Counted from the first letter of the stretch, positions 15,736 through 27,844 are shown. The stretch is DNA of 64,000 nt from Bifidobacterium ruminantium DSM 6489 (GCF_000770925.1 NZ_JDTK01000005.1:62001-126000); one strand, 5' to 3'. Notes: generated by a model not told the origin, from the letters alone. Numbers and translations are program-made.

Positions 15736-16507
15736 GGTTCTTCCTCCTCTGCTTCTTGGCGCTTTTTTGCGGTTGGTTTTTTACTCGACGATTTTTCCGA
15801 GATTTGCGAGCGCTCTGATCGAGCTTCTTTCTCCGCGCACGCTGCTTCGTCTGCTCAGTGGCTTTCTTCCTCCGCAGTTCTTCACGCTGACGTTCCATTA
15901 ATTCGTCTTTGAACTTCGAGTTCCGTTCTTTGAACTGCCAATATGACCAGATGACTTCACGGCAATAGGTTGTCGCTTTGGCTGCGACCGGTAGTAACTT
16001 CGGTTTCTTGAGCTCGCAGAGCTTGAGCAACTCAAAGTAGCCATGCACCTCCCACTCCTCAATGAGTTCCAGAAGTTCCATAACTTCTGGTCGTTCCTCA
16101 TCTGTGAGCGCGATTTTCTTCCAATCGGCTCCATTGATCTCAATCACATCTTCCGGCAGATACTGAACTTTTTCAGGGTTATCGAGATGGACCAAGTAGC
16201 GAGCCATTCCGCGCGGACTTTCCACTCGCAGTATGGTTTTCGGCCCATTAAACTGCTCGAAGAAACGTGTCGCATTGCGACGTGTCGTCGTGTTCGTCCA
16301 CATTGCGACAACGTGCCTATGTGGTTTCTTCAACTTCCCAGTCTTAGGATCCTCGATGTCCTTGTCATGGACTGGCGAAACCAGTATCTGCAAACCCGAC
16401 ATTTGCATGGTTGCTTTCCAGTCATCGGGACAGCTGTCGGGGTAGATCAAGCCCGCCCAATACCGACCCTTGTCGTTCAGGCTGGTTTGCGTATTATCGT
16501 CGGTCAT
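15719..16507 (-). CDS. rep: rolling-circle replication initiator (Rep_2 family)
   Basis: 262 residues from ATG 16507, with AAAGGCGAG upstream; the open frame continues 5' but through the origin hairpin. HUH-type nicking signature: HDKD at 47-50, KPHRHVV with His63 and His65, and the candidate catalytic Tyr104 in MARYLVHLDNPEKVQY, as in the pMV158 RepB family (PF01719). The C-terminus is extremely Arg/Lys-rich from residue 190. Beside it lies a hairpin bearing TACTACGAC, the nick sequence known for pMV158, so the element probably replicates when excised. Confidence 0.9.
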   Translation of the reverse strand: MTDDNTQTSLNDKGRYWAGLIYPDSCPDDWKATMQMSGLQILVSPVHDKDIEDPKTGKLKKPHRHVVAMWTNTTTRRNATRFFEQFNGPKTILRVESPRGMARYLVHLDNPEKVQYLPEDVIEINGADWKKIALTDEERPEVMELLELIEEWEVHGYFELLKLCELKKPKLLPVAAKATTYCREVIWSYWQFKERNSKFKDELMERQREELRRKKATEQTKQRARRKKLDQSARKSRKNRRVKNQPQKSAKKQRRKNHGHRA

Positions 16508-16536
16508 ATTCTCGCCTTTCTCGCATCTCACATCTC

Positions 16537-16567
16537 GTATGGGGGCAGTCGTAGTAGGCCCCCATAC
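16537..16567 (-). other. putative double-strand origin with pMV158-type nick site
   Basis: GTATGGGGGC and its perfect complement form a 10-bp stem with an 11-base loop. On the minus strand the loop contains TACTACGAC (complement of 16548-16556), identical to the pMV158-family nick consensus (TACTACG/AC). It is 30 bases upstream of rep, the usual place for such an origin. The predicted cut is between 16550 and 16549. Confidence 0.8.
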
Positions 16568-16632
16568 ACCTTTCAGGCGGCGACTCTGCTGGGTCTGGGC
16601 TTTCGCTGACGCTTCGCCCATCGCCAGCCGAG

Positions 16633-17394
16633 TCACCGATGCAGCCGGTGCAGCTCCTCGTCACTGATGAATGGAACATGCAGATAGACCGTCTGATTAG
16701 TCTCGGTATCCCACAAATACCCATCGCCAGGTCGAGAAAAAGGTATCTGCCATGGGCGGGCTCCACGCTTCACTGCATCTTCACCCAACGCCATGGTGGC
16801 TTCGCCTTTAGAGTTCAATCGAAGTGCCACGGTAGTGAGCAACAAGCTCCGATATGGCAAGCTGGTGCTTACCCGCGGGTTCTGGGTAGCTACCACGACC
16901 GTGCAGTTTAGAGCGCGGGATCGTGAGAGAATCGATCGCACCAACTCGATGCACGAGTCTGATAGCTTTTTGTTCGGGCCCGATCGAACCATGTCCGCCG
17001 CTTCATCGATGACAAGCAGTCGGTGGCATGTCTGGGCGTCGGTGAGGGAGCGCGTCTTGCCGCGCCATTCGGCGGCTAGTGTGTCCACATTCGAGTTGAA
17101 ATCAGTCAGCAGATCATATGCTTCTTCGAGGGTGTAGGCTTTACGGGCCAGCACGTTACAGTAGTTCTCTGCTTCCATGCCTGCTTTCAGATCGATGAAC
17201 CAAATTTCTCCGCCGAATGCCACCTCCTGAGAGATGATGTTGGCGATGACGCTACCTTTGCCGCTGTTGGACTCTCCGATGACGGCAAGATGTGCAGATC
17301 GCGGGATTGTGACTGTCCTCTTCGGGTCGGCGATGTCAAGACCGAGAGAATATCGGTCTGACGGCAGTTTCCGATGGTTTCTGAAGATATTCAT
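16633..17394 (-). CDS. FtsK/SpoIIIE-like DNA translocase (transfer ATPase)
   Basis: 253 residues from ATG 17394, five bases behind GAGGAG. Walker A GESNSGKG at 40-47 and Walker B LLVIDEAADM with Asp130-Glu131, then a sensor-like VVVATQNPR. It is a minimal motor domain without the FtsK membrane or gamma domains, similar in size to plasmid transfer ATPases of rolling-circle plasmids and to Tra proteins of actinomycete elements. The next gene upstream encodes a one-helix membrane protein overlapping by four bases (ATGA), a plausible membrane anchor. Confidence 0.85.
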   Translation of the reverse strand: MNIFRNHRKLPSDRYSLGLDIADPKRTVTIPRSAHLAVIGESNSGKGSVIANIISQEVAFGGEIWFIDLKAGMEAENYCNVLARKAYTLEEAYDLLTDFNSNVDTLAAEWRGKTRSLTDAQTCHRLLVIDEAADMVRSGPNKKLSDSCIELVRSILSRSRALNCTVVVATQNPRVSTSLPYRSLLLTTVALRLNSKGEATMALGEDAVKRGARPWQIPFSRPGDGYLWDTETNQTVYLHVPFISDEELHRLHR

Positions 17395-17786
17395 CGAAGC
17401 TCCTCTAATCGGGCGAATGTGACCCTGTATTTTGCTCTTGAGAACAGTCCCTGTGGGATTGTCTCCACGTTCACTGCTTGGAATGCGTGGCCGAGACGTG
17501 GGGCAACCGCATCTGCCCATGCATTCACGTCTTCGTCTGTAGTGAGTGCGGCGGGTAGCAAGAAAATCACGCGCTTGGGCTTCCTCGCGTACCTCACCTT
17601 CACTGCTTTCTCCTCGTCTGGCGACAGGCTGAGTGGTTTTGCGCACAGTGTGTCATGTTTGCGGGCTGCACGGCTGTTGTGACGTGCGATGAAGAACGCG
17701 CACACAGCGAGGAGGGCGAAGAGAACGATTGCAATGACGATGAAGTGGTCTTGTGCGAACAGTTGCGCTTTGGTGATGAAATCCAT
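17391..17786 (-). CDS. small membrane-anchored transfer-associated protein
   Basis: 131 residues from ATG 17786 with AAGGAGA five bases upstream. A single transmembrane helix at about 18-38 is followed by a basic cytosolic domain of mixed sequence ending in ARLEELR. No known domain recognised. Its stop overlaps the start of the FtsK-like gene, which strongly suggests that it anchors or assists that ATPase. Confidence 0.7.
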   Translation of the reverse strand: MDFITKAQLFAQDHFIVIAIVLFALLAVCAFFIARHNSRAARKHDTLCAKPLSLSPDEEKAVKVRYARKPKRVIFLLPAALTTDEDVNAWADAVAPRLGHAFQAVNVETIPQGLFSRAKYRVTFARLEELR

Positions 17787-17892
17787 TGGTTCTCCTTGGA
17801 CTGGTTCGAATATGACAAATGTGAAAACAGTGAAGATGGAGTGCCGAAGCTGAGGTTCGCTCCGGCACTTCGGGACAGCCATTGAGGAGAAA

Positions 17893-18078
17893 TCAGAACG
17901 TCATGTCTGATTCATCTTGCAGAGCGGCTTTGATAGAGCGCATTTCCAGTGGAGTTGGGAAGAGACGGCCAACGGAGTCCTCTCCAAGAAGAACTTCGAG
18001 ACACTCGTATGGCTTACCCGCCTTGCTCACACCCTGCACGATTTCTACGTGCAAAATCGGGTCCGTGGTGTTTGCCAT
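17893..18078 (-). CDS. conserved small protein of the element
   Basis: 61 residues from ATG 18078 behind AAAGGAGGTGA, the strongest ribosome binding site in the element. The sequence (ILHVEIVQGVSKAGKPYECL, then LLGEDSVGRLFPT) suggests a compact beta-rich fold like small plasmid single-strand-binding or Rep-accessory proteins, but I do not recognise a family. First gene of the leftward rep-transfer operon, divergent from the HTH regulator. Confidence 0.7.
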   Translation of the reverse strand: MANTTDPILHVEIVQGVSKAGKPYECLEVLLGEDSVGRLFPTPLEMRSIKAALQDESDMTF

Positions 18079-18178
18079 GTTGCTCACCTCCTTTCGTTCG
18101 TGTTCGTCGGTGATTCCATCTAAAAACATGCAGTTCGGTTTGACGAATTTCGAGTGCAGAAATTACACCTGATGTGGC

Positions 18179-18207
18179 TTGAGACCTTGATATCATTGGG
18201 ATAACAA
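18179..18207 (+). promoter_or_regulatory. predicted promoter of the HTH regulator gene
   Basis: TTGAGA (18179-18184) and TAACAA (18202-18207) are separated by 17 bp, placing transcription about 25 bases before the start codon at 18238. The leftward operon starts about 130 bases away, so the regulator could control both directions. Confidence 0.5.
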
Positions 18208-18237
18208 AATTTGAAAAAAGATACGGCCGAGGTGAGT

Positions 18238-19356
18238 ATGGAGATCGATAGCAAAATGTTGGTGGCTTCGCTAAGGAACTATGCGGAAGCAAAGCACATG
18301 CAGCTGCAAGATGTAGGTAAGCAGCTGGGATTCAGCAAAGATAGAACCAAGAGCATCTTTACAGGACGATCAAAGCTCACTGGTGATGATGTGCTTCGGA
18401 TTCTCATGAACGTGGATATACCATTGCCGGAGCTGAAGAGGTACAGGCAACTTTGGCGTTTGCGCAGGGAGGTTCTGAATTTCGAAAGGCCGGACGACTT
18501 TGAACAGTTTGTTGACGGCCTGAATGTGAGTGCGACTCTCTTTCCGAGGAAAGTGCAAGGATCATTGGCAAGGAGCGACAACGAACGAGTGTCCACTGAA
18601 TTGGCTAGAGACATGATGGCACGTGAAAACTGGTATGTGCTTCGAAATGGTTGGGTCTGTGCGCTCAAAGTTGAGGGTAAGTGGGTGACTTTTACACCAT
18701 TCGCACCAGATTTCATGACAGCGGCAAGGGCAATGATCGGGCTTAAATGGATTCACCGAAAGACTGAAACGAGTATCCCGTTCGTCGATTGGGGCGCTGT
18801 TCGTGGAGGATGCCCCTCCAGCGAAGAGACTTCTCGGTTCGTGGGACGAGAGCTGCTGAAGTATATCCAGAGCAAACCTGATCGTTTCCCTCTAGATGAC
18901 GAATTTCGGGGCATGGTTGCGGGGAAAGCCATGGGTGAATTCCAGCAGAATAGAATTCTCGAACTAGAAAAAAGCTTGAACACGGTAAAAGAGATTGCAG
19001 AAAGCTCCTTAAAGTATTCATTGTCTACGGAAAAGGATGAATACGGTATCAGTCCGGCGGAAATCTATTCCAGTGTTTTCGATTATCTGGAGTCAAATGT
19101 TACGAATCTATATGGAATCCGTCACCTACTTCTTGAAGACGGCATAACCATACCGCCGCAGCTTGAGGAAGAATGCGAGAGAGTGCTTGGGTTAAATGAA
19201 CAACATTACAAATATTCGCTGTACATCGAGCCAATTCTTGCGGTAAATGATCTACCGGATAGGCTTGCAAGTCCTACTAAGGCAGAGCGAGTGCAGTATG
19301 AAAAGTTACGTGCAGATAGCGAGGAAAAGAGCAAGAAGAGCAAGAGTGGACGATAG
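18238..19356 (+). CDS. helix-turn-helix regulator of the element, large C-terminal domain
   Basis: 372 residues from ATG 18238, five bases after GAGG. Residues 8-60 form an XRE-like helix-turn-helix (LQDVGKQLGFSKDRTKSIFTG). The remaining 300 residues are unlike any regulator I know; an acidic helical stretch (about 230-280) and a Lys/Ser-rich tail are visible. Its place at the right end, divergent from the rep-transfer operon, fits a repressor keeping the element integrated. AT-richer than host genes. Confidence 0.65.
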   Translation: MEIDSKMLVASLRNYAEAKHMQLQDVGKQLGFSKDRTKSIFTGRSKLTGDDVLRILMNVDIPLPELKRYRQLWRLRREVLNFERPDDFEQFVDGLNVSATLFPRKVQGSLARSDNERVSTELARDMMARENWYVLRNGWVCALKVEGKWVTFTPFAPDFMTAARAMIGLKWIHRKTETSIPFVDWGAVRGGCPSSEETSRFVGRELLKYIQSKPDRFPLDDEFRGMVAGKAMGEFQQNRILELEKSLNTVKEIAESSLKYSLSTEKDEYGISPAEIYSSVFDYLESNVTNLYGIRHLLLEDGITIPPQLEEECERVLGLNEQHYKYSLYIEPILAVNDLPDRLASPTKAERVQYEKLRADSEEKSKKSKSGR

Positions 19357-19358
19357 TA

Positions 19359-19377
19359 TGTCCAGAATTTGTCCAAA
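19359..19377. repeat. right-end TGTCCA arm-type repeats
   Basis: TGTCCAGAA at 19359-19367 and TTGTCCAAA at 19369-19377 repeat the motif found four times at the left end of the element. Confidence 0.55.
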
Positions 19378-19410
19378 TCCGCGTTCTAGCGTAGGGCAAG
19401 AAGAAAATAA

Positions 19411-19442
19411 AAAGCCTAGAAACCGCACGATTTCTAGGCTTT
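19411..19442 (-). terminator. element-supplied terminator for tRNA-Met
   Basis: AAAGCCTAGAAA and its perfect complement form a 12-bp stem with an 8-base loop and a T tail on the minus strand, right after the intact tRNA. It replaces the host terminator left at 11715-11744. Confidence 0.85.
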
Positions 19443-19494
19443 GATTAGTAGCGGGGCATGGATTTGAACCATGGACCTCTGGGTTATGAGCCCA
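19440..19494. repeat. attR: 55-bp direct repeat inside intact tRNA-Met
   Basis: Second copy of the att core. Here it is part of the complete tRNA gene, so integration preserved tRNA function: the element carries the 3' half of the gene. Confidence 0.93.
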
Positions 19495-19522
19495 GCGAGC
19501 TACCGAGCTGCTCCACCCCGCG
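19449..19522 (-). tRNA. initiator tRNA-fMet (CAT)
   Basis: 74 bases folding into a normal cloverleaf with anticodon CAT. Three G-C pairs in the anticodon stem (GGG/CCC) and a mismatched first acceptor pair (C1 with U72) mark it as the initiator. CCA is not encoded. Integration site of the element at 11742-19494. Confidence 0.93.
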
Positions 19523-19553
19523 TCGGCTTGTCTTCCTTGAGACAGCTCTTATT

Positions 19554-19581
19554 ACTTTACGGATATGGTGAGTAATGTCAA
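19554..19581 (-). promoter_or_regulatory. predicted promoter of tRNA-fMet
   Basis: On the minus strand TTGACA (19581-19576) and TAAAGT (19559-19554) are 16 bp apart, about 30 bases before the tRNA 5' end. Confidence 0.5.
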
Positions 19582-19623
19582 ATCGGCGTGTCGCATACCT
19601 CGTCCCCAGTGAAAAGGTATGCC

Positions 19624-19645
19624 GGATAACCCGTTATCCATTTTT
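19624..19645 (+). promoter_or_regulatory. terminator-like hairpin in the metA leader
   Basis: GGATAAC and GTTATCC are perfect complements followed by ATTTTT, 70-90 bases upstream of the metA start. A second imperfect stem (CGGAGTT with AACTTCCG) follows. The order suggests premature termination control; I could not recognise a SAM-riboswitch core. Confidence 0.45.
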
Positions 19646-19717
19646 CGTATATCGCCGGAGTTCGCTTCGGGAAACTTCCGAATACGCCATATCCGTGCCC
19701 GCACCATAATAGGAGAC

Positions 19718-20752
19718 ATGCCTATCAAGATCCCCAGTGGCCTTCCGGCCAGAGACATCCTCGACTCCGAGCGAATCTTCGCGCTCGAAAAGCCCGAAGC
19801 GGAGCGTCAGCGTGTGCGCCCCCTCAAGCTGGTGGTCCTGAATCTCATGCCGAAGAAAATCGAGACCGAAACGCAGTTGCTGCGCCTGATCTCCAAGAGC
19901 CCGCTGCAGGTGGAAGTCGATTTCATGAAGACCTCCACCCACGAGGCCACGCATGTGAGCGCCGACCACTTGGTCAAGTTCTATGAGACGCTCGACACGT
20001 TCAAGGACAATTATTATGACGGCTTCGTGGTGACGGGCGCACCCGTCGAGCATCTCGATTTCGAACAGGTCGATTACTGGGACGAGTTCAAGCAGATCCT
20101 CGATTGGGCCTCCACCCACGTCTTCTCCACCATGTATCTGTGCTGGGGCGCGATGGGTGCGCTCAACTACCGTTATGGTGTGCGCAAGGAGCTGCTGCCG
20201 AAGAAGATCTTCGGCGTGTTCCCGCAGTATCTGCAGGACGAGTACTGCTTCCTCACCAACGGCTTCGACGAGATTTGCCTGCAGCCGCATTCGCGTCTGG
20301 CCGGAGTGAACGAGGGCGACATCGCGCACAATCCCGAGCTGCAGGTGCTCACGTGGGGGCCGGAGTCGGGCCCGGGGCTCATCGCCACCCGCGACTTCTC
20401 CGAAGTGTTCGCGCTCGGCCATTGGGAATATGGCAAGTACACGCTTGCCGAGGAGTACGAGCGGGATATGAAGAAGGGCATGACCAACGTGCCGTTCCCC
20501 AAGAACTACTTCCCGCACGACGACCCGAAGCTCGAACCGCTGTTCGCCTGGCGCGCCCACGCCAACCTGCTGTGGCGCAATTGGCTGAATTGGGTATATC
20601 AGACCACGCCGTACGATCTGGCCGAAGTGCCGAGGCTCCGTGCGGAGAAAAGGCTTGGCACCGATCGGTCGATCCGTCATGAGCCAGGCTCGCCGCGCGT
20701 CGACGCGTTCACGCCGTTCTCGCATGATGGCTACGGCGTCATCCGCGGCTGA
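19718..20752 (+). CDS. metA: homoserine O-acetyltransferase (MetA type)
   Basis: 344 residues from ATG 19718, close behind AGGAG. MetA (HTS) fold with the nucleophile Cys142 (MYLCWGAMG) and the His235-Glu237 pair (GHWEY), activating homoserine for methionine synthesis. Residue 111 is Glu (TGAPVEHL). In this family Glu111 directs acetyl-CoA use and Gly111 succinyl-CoA use, so acetyl-CoA is predicted although databases commonly name it a succinyltransferase. It stands alone next to the tRNA attachment site. The homoserine supplier hom is at 39.8 kb. Confidence 0.93.
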   Translation: MPIKIPSGLPARDILDSERIFALEKPEAERQRVRPLKLVVLNLMPKKIETETQLLRLISKSPLQVEVDFMKTSTHEATHVSADHLVKFYETLDTFKDNYYDGFVVTGAPVEHLDFEQVDYWDEFKQILDWASTHVFSTMYLCWGAMGALNYRYGVRKELLPKKIFGVFPQYLQDEYCFLTNGFDEICLQPHSRLAGVNEGDIAHNPELQVLTWGPESGPGLIATRDFSEVFALGHWEYGKYTLAEEYERDMKKGMTNVPFPKNYFPHDDPKLEPLFAWRAHANLLWRNWLNWVYQTTPYDLAEVPRLRAEKRLGTDRSIRHEPGSPRVDAFTPFSHDGYGVIRG

Positions 20753-20805
20753 TTCCATATTTATTCCTTTATTCCCGCGCATATTCCACGTGTCTTCCGT
20801 CGTTG

Positions 20806-20840
20806 TATGCCGCGTCCTTTCATGGGACGCGGCATATTTT
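20806..20840 (+). terminator. metA terminator
   Basis: An 11-bp GC-rich stem (ATGCCGCGTCC and complement) with a short loop, then ATTTT. Confidence 0.88.
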
Positions 20841-21195
20841 GTCGTGACGTGTATCGTGCGATATGCTTGGTAAAACGTTTTAACGATGGAAAAGCGCACA
20901 ATTTAAATGGAAGAATCGACGGAAATCGCGGCGGTGTCTAATTATCGCGACATTCATCGCAACCAATGCGAAACGCCGGTTCGAGCCCTACAGTAGTAAG
21001 GGATTGTCCGTGCATGTGGGCGTTGTCTATACGCGGGCTAATAATCCTATCCAGCCGTTCGAGGCTTGTATGCGAACGCGTTTACGGGCGCGCTAACATA
21101 TTCCCGAAGGACGTTGCGGTTTTGGTAACCGGAACGTCACATTCGACTCGGCTGTTGGGCTAAACTGACAGCTGACACAAGAGCAGGAGGCGTGA
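20841..21195. other. upstream region of the ATP synthase operon
   Basis: No gene supported. It should hold the atp promoter. A TAAACT at 21161-21166 could be a -10 box, but no consensus -35 is evident. No repeat or operator palindrome stands out. Confidence 0.5.
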
Positions 21196-22289
<1,094 letters not shown>

Positions 22290-22348
22290 GACTTGATCCC
22301 CAAGGTAAACACCGAAGACGCAAACGAACGTGAAAGGAGGAAGACACT

Positions 22349-22870
22349 ATGGTGACCGCAGCTAGTGAGATGGAACTGTTCCTTCCGAAAAGCTACGACA
22401 TTTTCTGGTCGTTGGTCATTCTGATCATCGTCGCCGTGTTCTTCTACAAGTTCTTCCTGCCGAAGTTCCAGGCCGTGTTCGATGAGCGCGCAGCCAAGAT
22501 CGAAGGCGGCATCGCCAAGGCCGAACAGGCCCAGAAGGATGCCGACGAAGCCAAGGCGAAGTACGATGCCCAGCTGAGCAACGCACGCGTCGAGGCTTCC
22601 AAGATCCGCGACGATGCTCGTGCGGAGGCATCCCACATCATCGCCGACGCGCGCACCCGTGCGGAGGCCGATGCGGCGCAGATCACCGCCACAGCCCAGC
22701 GTTCCATCGAATCGCAGCAGCAGCAGGCTCTGGTGAGCCTGAAGGGTGAGGTCGGCGTGCTGGCAACGGCACTGGCCGGCAAGATCCTGGGAAGCAAGCT
22801 GGAAAGCGACGACGTGCAGTCGACGATGATCGATCAGATGATCGCCGATCTGGACAGCGACAAGAAGTGA
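22349..22870 (+). CDS. atpF: F0F1 ATP synthase subunit b
   Basis: 173 residues from ATG 22349 behind AAAGGAGG. One N-terminal membrane helix (about 17-38) followed by a long charged Ala/Glu/Lys-rich helix that dimerises as the peripheral stator stalk. Normal length and order in the operon. Confidence 0.96.
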   Translation: MVTAASEMELFLPKSYDIFWSLVILIIVAVFFYKFFLPKFQAVFDERAAKIEGGIAKAEQAQKDADEAKAKYDAQLSNARVEASKIRDDARAEASHIIADARTRAEADAAQITATAQRSIESQQQQALVSLKGEVGVLATALAGKILGSKLESDDVQSTMIDQMIADLDSDKK

Positions 22871-22899
22871 TCGAAACCTTCAAGAAAGGGAGGTGACCA

Positions 22900-23727
22900 A
22901 TGCGAGGAGAAGCATCGCGTATCGCAGACCGCGTTTCGCGTGACTCGCTGGCCCCCAGGCTGCGCGACAGCGGCGAGGACGCATGGCGCATCGGGAACGA
23001 ACTGTTCACGATCACCAACGCGCTCGACCACAACGTCCAGCTTGAACGTGCCCTCACCGACCCGTCGCGCCCAGTCGAAGACAAGGTTGCGGTAGTCAAG
23101 ACCCTCATTGGAGATGAGGCCCATCCGTTGACGATGGAAATCATGTCCGATCTGGTGGCCCGCCGTTGGAGCCGCGTGTCCGACATCGCCAACGCCACCG
23201 AGGATTTCGGTGTGGATGGCATGATGTACTACGCGGACCACACGAATACTACTCTGCAGGTCTCCATCGAGCTTGCCCAGCTGCATTCCGCACTGCTCAA
23301 CCTTCCGGTCGTACGCAGCAAGCTGTATGACACCACCGTCCCTGCCGAAGCCCGCGTCAAGCTGCTCTACAGCCTGATCGGCAATGCGGACTTCAACAAG
23401 GTGACCAAGCGTCTGGCCGAGCATGCGACCTGCAATCTGCGCAACCGCCGTTATCTGCAGACCATCCAGTGGCTGATCAACAAATTCTCCCGTCACATGG
23501 GCGAATCGATGGTCACCGTCACCACGGCGAAGCCACTGAGCAAGAAGCAGGTTGACAAGCTCATCGCCATCTATTCGGCGAAGACCGGCCATCCGGTGCA
23601 CATCAACTCGGTGGTCGATCCGACCGTCATAGGTGGCATGCGCATCCAGGTGGGTGACGAGGTCACCGACAACACGGTGGTCGCACAGCTGCAACATCTT
23701 CAGCGCACGGTGAAGGCGACCGCCTGA
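22900..23727 (+). CDS. atpH: F0F1 ATP synthase subunit delta
   Basis: 275 residues, longer than the roughly 180 of enterobacterial delta, as usual for actinobacteria, with about 90 extra N-terminal residues. The family C-terminal signature VDPTVIGGMRIQVGDEVTDN is clear. Links the stator to the F1 head. GGGAGG precedes the ATG. Confidence 0.95.
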   Translation: MRGEASRIADRVSRDSLAPRLRDSGEDAWRIGNELFTITNALDHNVQLERALTDPSRPVEDKVAVVKTLIGDEAHPLTMEIMSDLVARRWSRVSDIANATEDFGVDGMMYYADHTNTTLQVSIELAQLHSALLNLPVVRSKLYDTTVPAEARVKLLYSLIGNADFNKVTKRLAEHATCNLRNRRYLQTIQWLINKFSRHMGESMVTVTTAKPLSKKQVDKLIAIYSAKTGHPVHINSVVDPTVIGGMRIQVGDEVTDNTVVAQLQHLQRTVKATA

Positions 23728-23798
23728 CGGCGAGCCGCACGGTGAACAAGCCTGAAACAAGACTTGACTGAATTTATAAACAACAATAAGGAGTGATC

Positions 23799-25427
23799 AT
23801 GGCAGAACTTACCATTGATCCCACCACGATACGCAAGGCGCTCGATGAGTTTGTCGAGTCGTACAAGCCGTCGGACACGCCGACCCAGGAAGTCGGCTAC
23901 GTCGCGACCGCTGGTGACGGCATTGCGCACGTGACGGGACTGCCTGGTTGCATGGCCAATGAGCTGCTGACCTTCGAAGACGGCACGCTTGGCCTGGCGT
24001 TCAACCTTGACGCCCGCGAGATCGGCGTGGTTATCCTCGGCGATTTCACCGGCATCGAGGAAGGCCAGGAAGTGCGTCGTACCGGCGAAGTGCTCTCCGT
24101 GCCCGTCGGCGACGGCTACCTTGGCCGCGTCGTGGACCCGCTAGGCAACCCGATTGATGGTCTTGGCGAGATCAAGACCGAAGGCCGTCGTATTCTCGAG
24201 GCCCAGGCACCTGACGTTATGCATCGTCATCCGGTTGACGAGCCTCTGTCCACCGGCCTGAAGGCCATCGACGCGATGACGCCGATCGGCCGTGGCCAGC
24301 GTCAGCTCATCATCGGCGACCGTCAGACCGGTAAGACCGCTATCGCAATCGATACGATCATCAACCAGAAGCGCAACTGGGAATCCGGAGACCCGAAGAA
24401 GCAGGTCCGCTGCATCTACGTGGCCGTCGGCCAGAAGGGCTCCACCATCGCATCGGTGAAGCAGTCCCTGGAAGAGGCCGGCGCCATGGAGTACACGACC
24501 ATCGTGGCCTCCCCGGCTTCCGATTCCGCAGGCTTCAAGTACATCGCACCGTACACCGGTTCCGCCATCGGACAGCACTGGATGTACAACGGCAAGCACG
24601 TGCTCATCGTCTTCGACGATCTGTCGAAGCAGGCCGAGGCTTACCGCTCGATTTCCCTGCTGCTGCGTCGTCCGCCGGGGCGTGAAGCTTACCCGGGCGA
24701 TGTGTTCTACCTGCACTCCCGTCTGCTCGAACGTTGCGCCAAGGTTTCCGATGACCTCGGCGGCGGCTCGATGACCGGCCTGCCGATCGTCGAGACCAAG
24801 GCGAACGATGTGTCCGCCTACATTCCGACCAACGTGATCTCCATCACCGATGGCCAGATCTTCCTGCAGTCCGACCTGTTCAACGCGAACCAGCGTCCTG
24901 CTGTGGACGTCGGCATCTCCGTGTCCCGAGTCGGTGGCGCAGCCCAGACCAAGGCACTGAAGAAGGTTTCCGGTACGCTGAAGATCTCGCTGGCGCAGTA
25001 CCGTTCGCTGGAATCCTTCGCCATGTTCGCTTCCGATTTGGATGCGGCTTCGAAGGCTCAGCTGAACCGTGGCGCGCACCTGACCGAGCTGCTCAAGCAG
25101 CCGCAGTTCTCCCCGTACTCGATGGAACAGGAAGTCGTGTCCGTGTGGGCCGGCACCCATGGCAAGATGGATGACCTGCCGATCGCCGACGTGCTGCCGT
25201 TCGAGAAGGCCATGCTGGATTATTTGGACCACAACACCGATATCCTCAAGACCATTCGCGAGACCGAGGACTTCACCGCCGATACCGAGGCTGCCCTCGA
25301 TAAGGCTGTGGAAGCGTTCCGTGAGACTTACGTGACCAGCGCGGGCAAGCCGCTGGTCGAGAAGAAGCCGAGCGCGAAGAACGCCACCCCGGTCGAACAG
25401 GAAAAGATCGTCGCAGGAGAGAAGTGA
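23799..25427 (+). CDS. atpA: F0F1 ATP synthase subunit alpha
   Basis: 542 residues. ATG 23799 follows AAGGAG by five bases; an in-frame GTG six bases earlier overlaps that site and is unlikely. The regulatory nucleotide site shows GDRQTGKT, with the alpha-subunit [21 protein letters not shown] stretch beyond it. The C-terminal tail is Lys-rich. Non-catalytic partner of beta in the F1 hexamer. Confidence 0.97.
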   Translation: MAELTIDPTTIRKALDEFVESYKPSDTPTQEVGYVATAGDGIAHVTGLPGCMANELLTFEDGTLGLAFNLDAREIGVVILGDFTGIEEGQEVRRTGEVLSVPVGDGYLGRVVDPLGNPIDGLGEIKTEGRRILEAQAPDVMHRHPVDEPLSTGLKAIDAMTPIGRGQRQLIIGDRQTGKTAIAIDTIINQKRNWESGDPKKQVRCIYVAVGQKGSTIASVKQSLEEAGAMEYTTIVASPASDSAGFKYIAPYTGSAIGQHWMYNGKHVLIVFDDLSKQAEAYRSISLLLRRPPGREAYPGDVFYLHSRLLERCAKVSDDLGGGSMTGLPIVETKANDVSAYIPTNVISITDGQIFLQSDLFNANQRPAVDVGISVSRVGGAAQTKALKKVSGTLKISLAQYRSLESFAMFASDLDAASKAQLNRGAHLTELLKQPQFSPYSMEQEVVSVWAGTHGKMDDLPIADVLPFEKAMLDYLDHNTDILKTIRETEDFTADTEAALDKAVEAFRETYVTSAGKPLVEKKPSAKNATPVEQEKIVAGEK

Positions 25428-25430
25428 TCC

Positions 25431-27843
<2,413 letters not shown>

Positions 27844-27844
<1 letters not shown>

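Larger units (their letters stand above)
11742..19494. mobile_element. integrated element in tRNA-Met with rolling-circle replication genes (AICE-like)
   Basis: A 7.7-kb element between 55-bp direct repeats in the initiator tRNA gene. It has a tyrosine integrase at the left end, an excisionase-like protein, a pMV158-type Rep with its origin hairpin, an FtsK/SpoIIIE-like ATPase, small conserved proteins and an HTH regulator. This mix is that of actinomycete integrative and conjugative elements that replicate by rolling circle and move double-stranded DNA with an FtsK-like pump. Cargo is an EcoRI-type methyltransferase and a DUF262-HNH protein. No phage structural gene is present. Confidence 0.88.

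Noticed and set aside
11797..19494. Prophage
   Set aside because: There are no capsid, portal, terminase, tail, lysin or holin genes; Rep and an FtsK-like pump instead indicate a plasmid-like integrative element.
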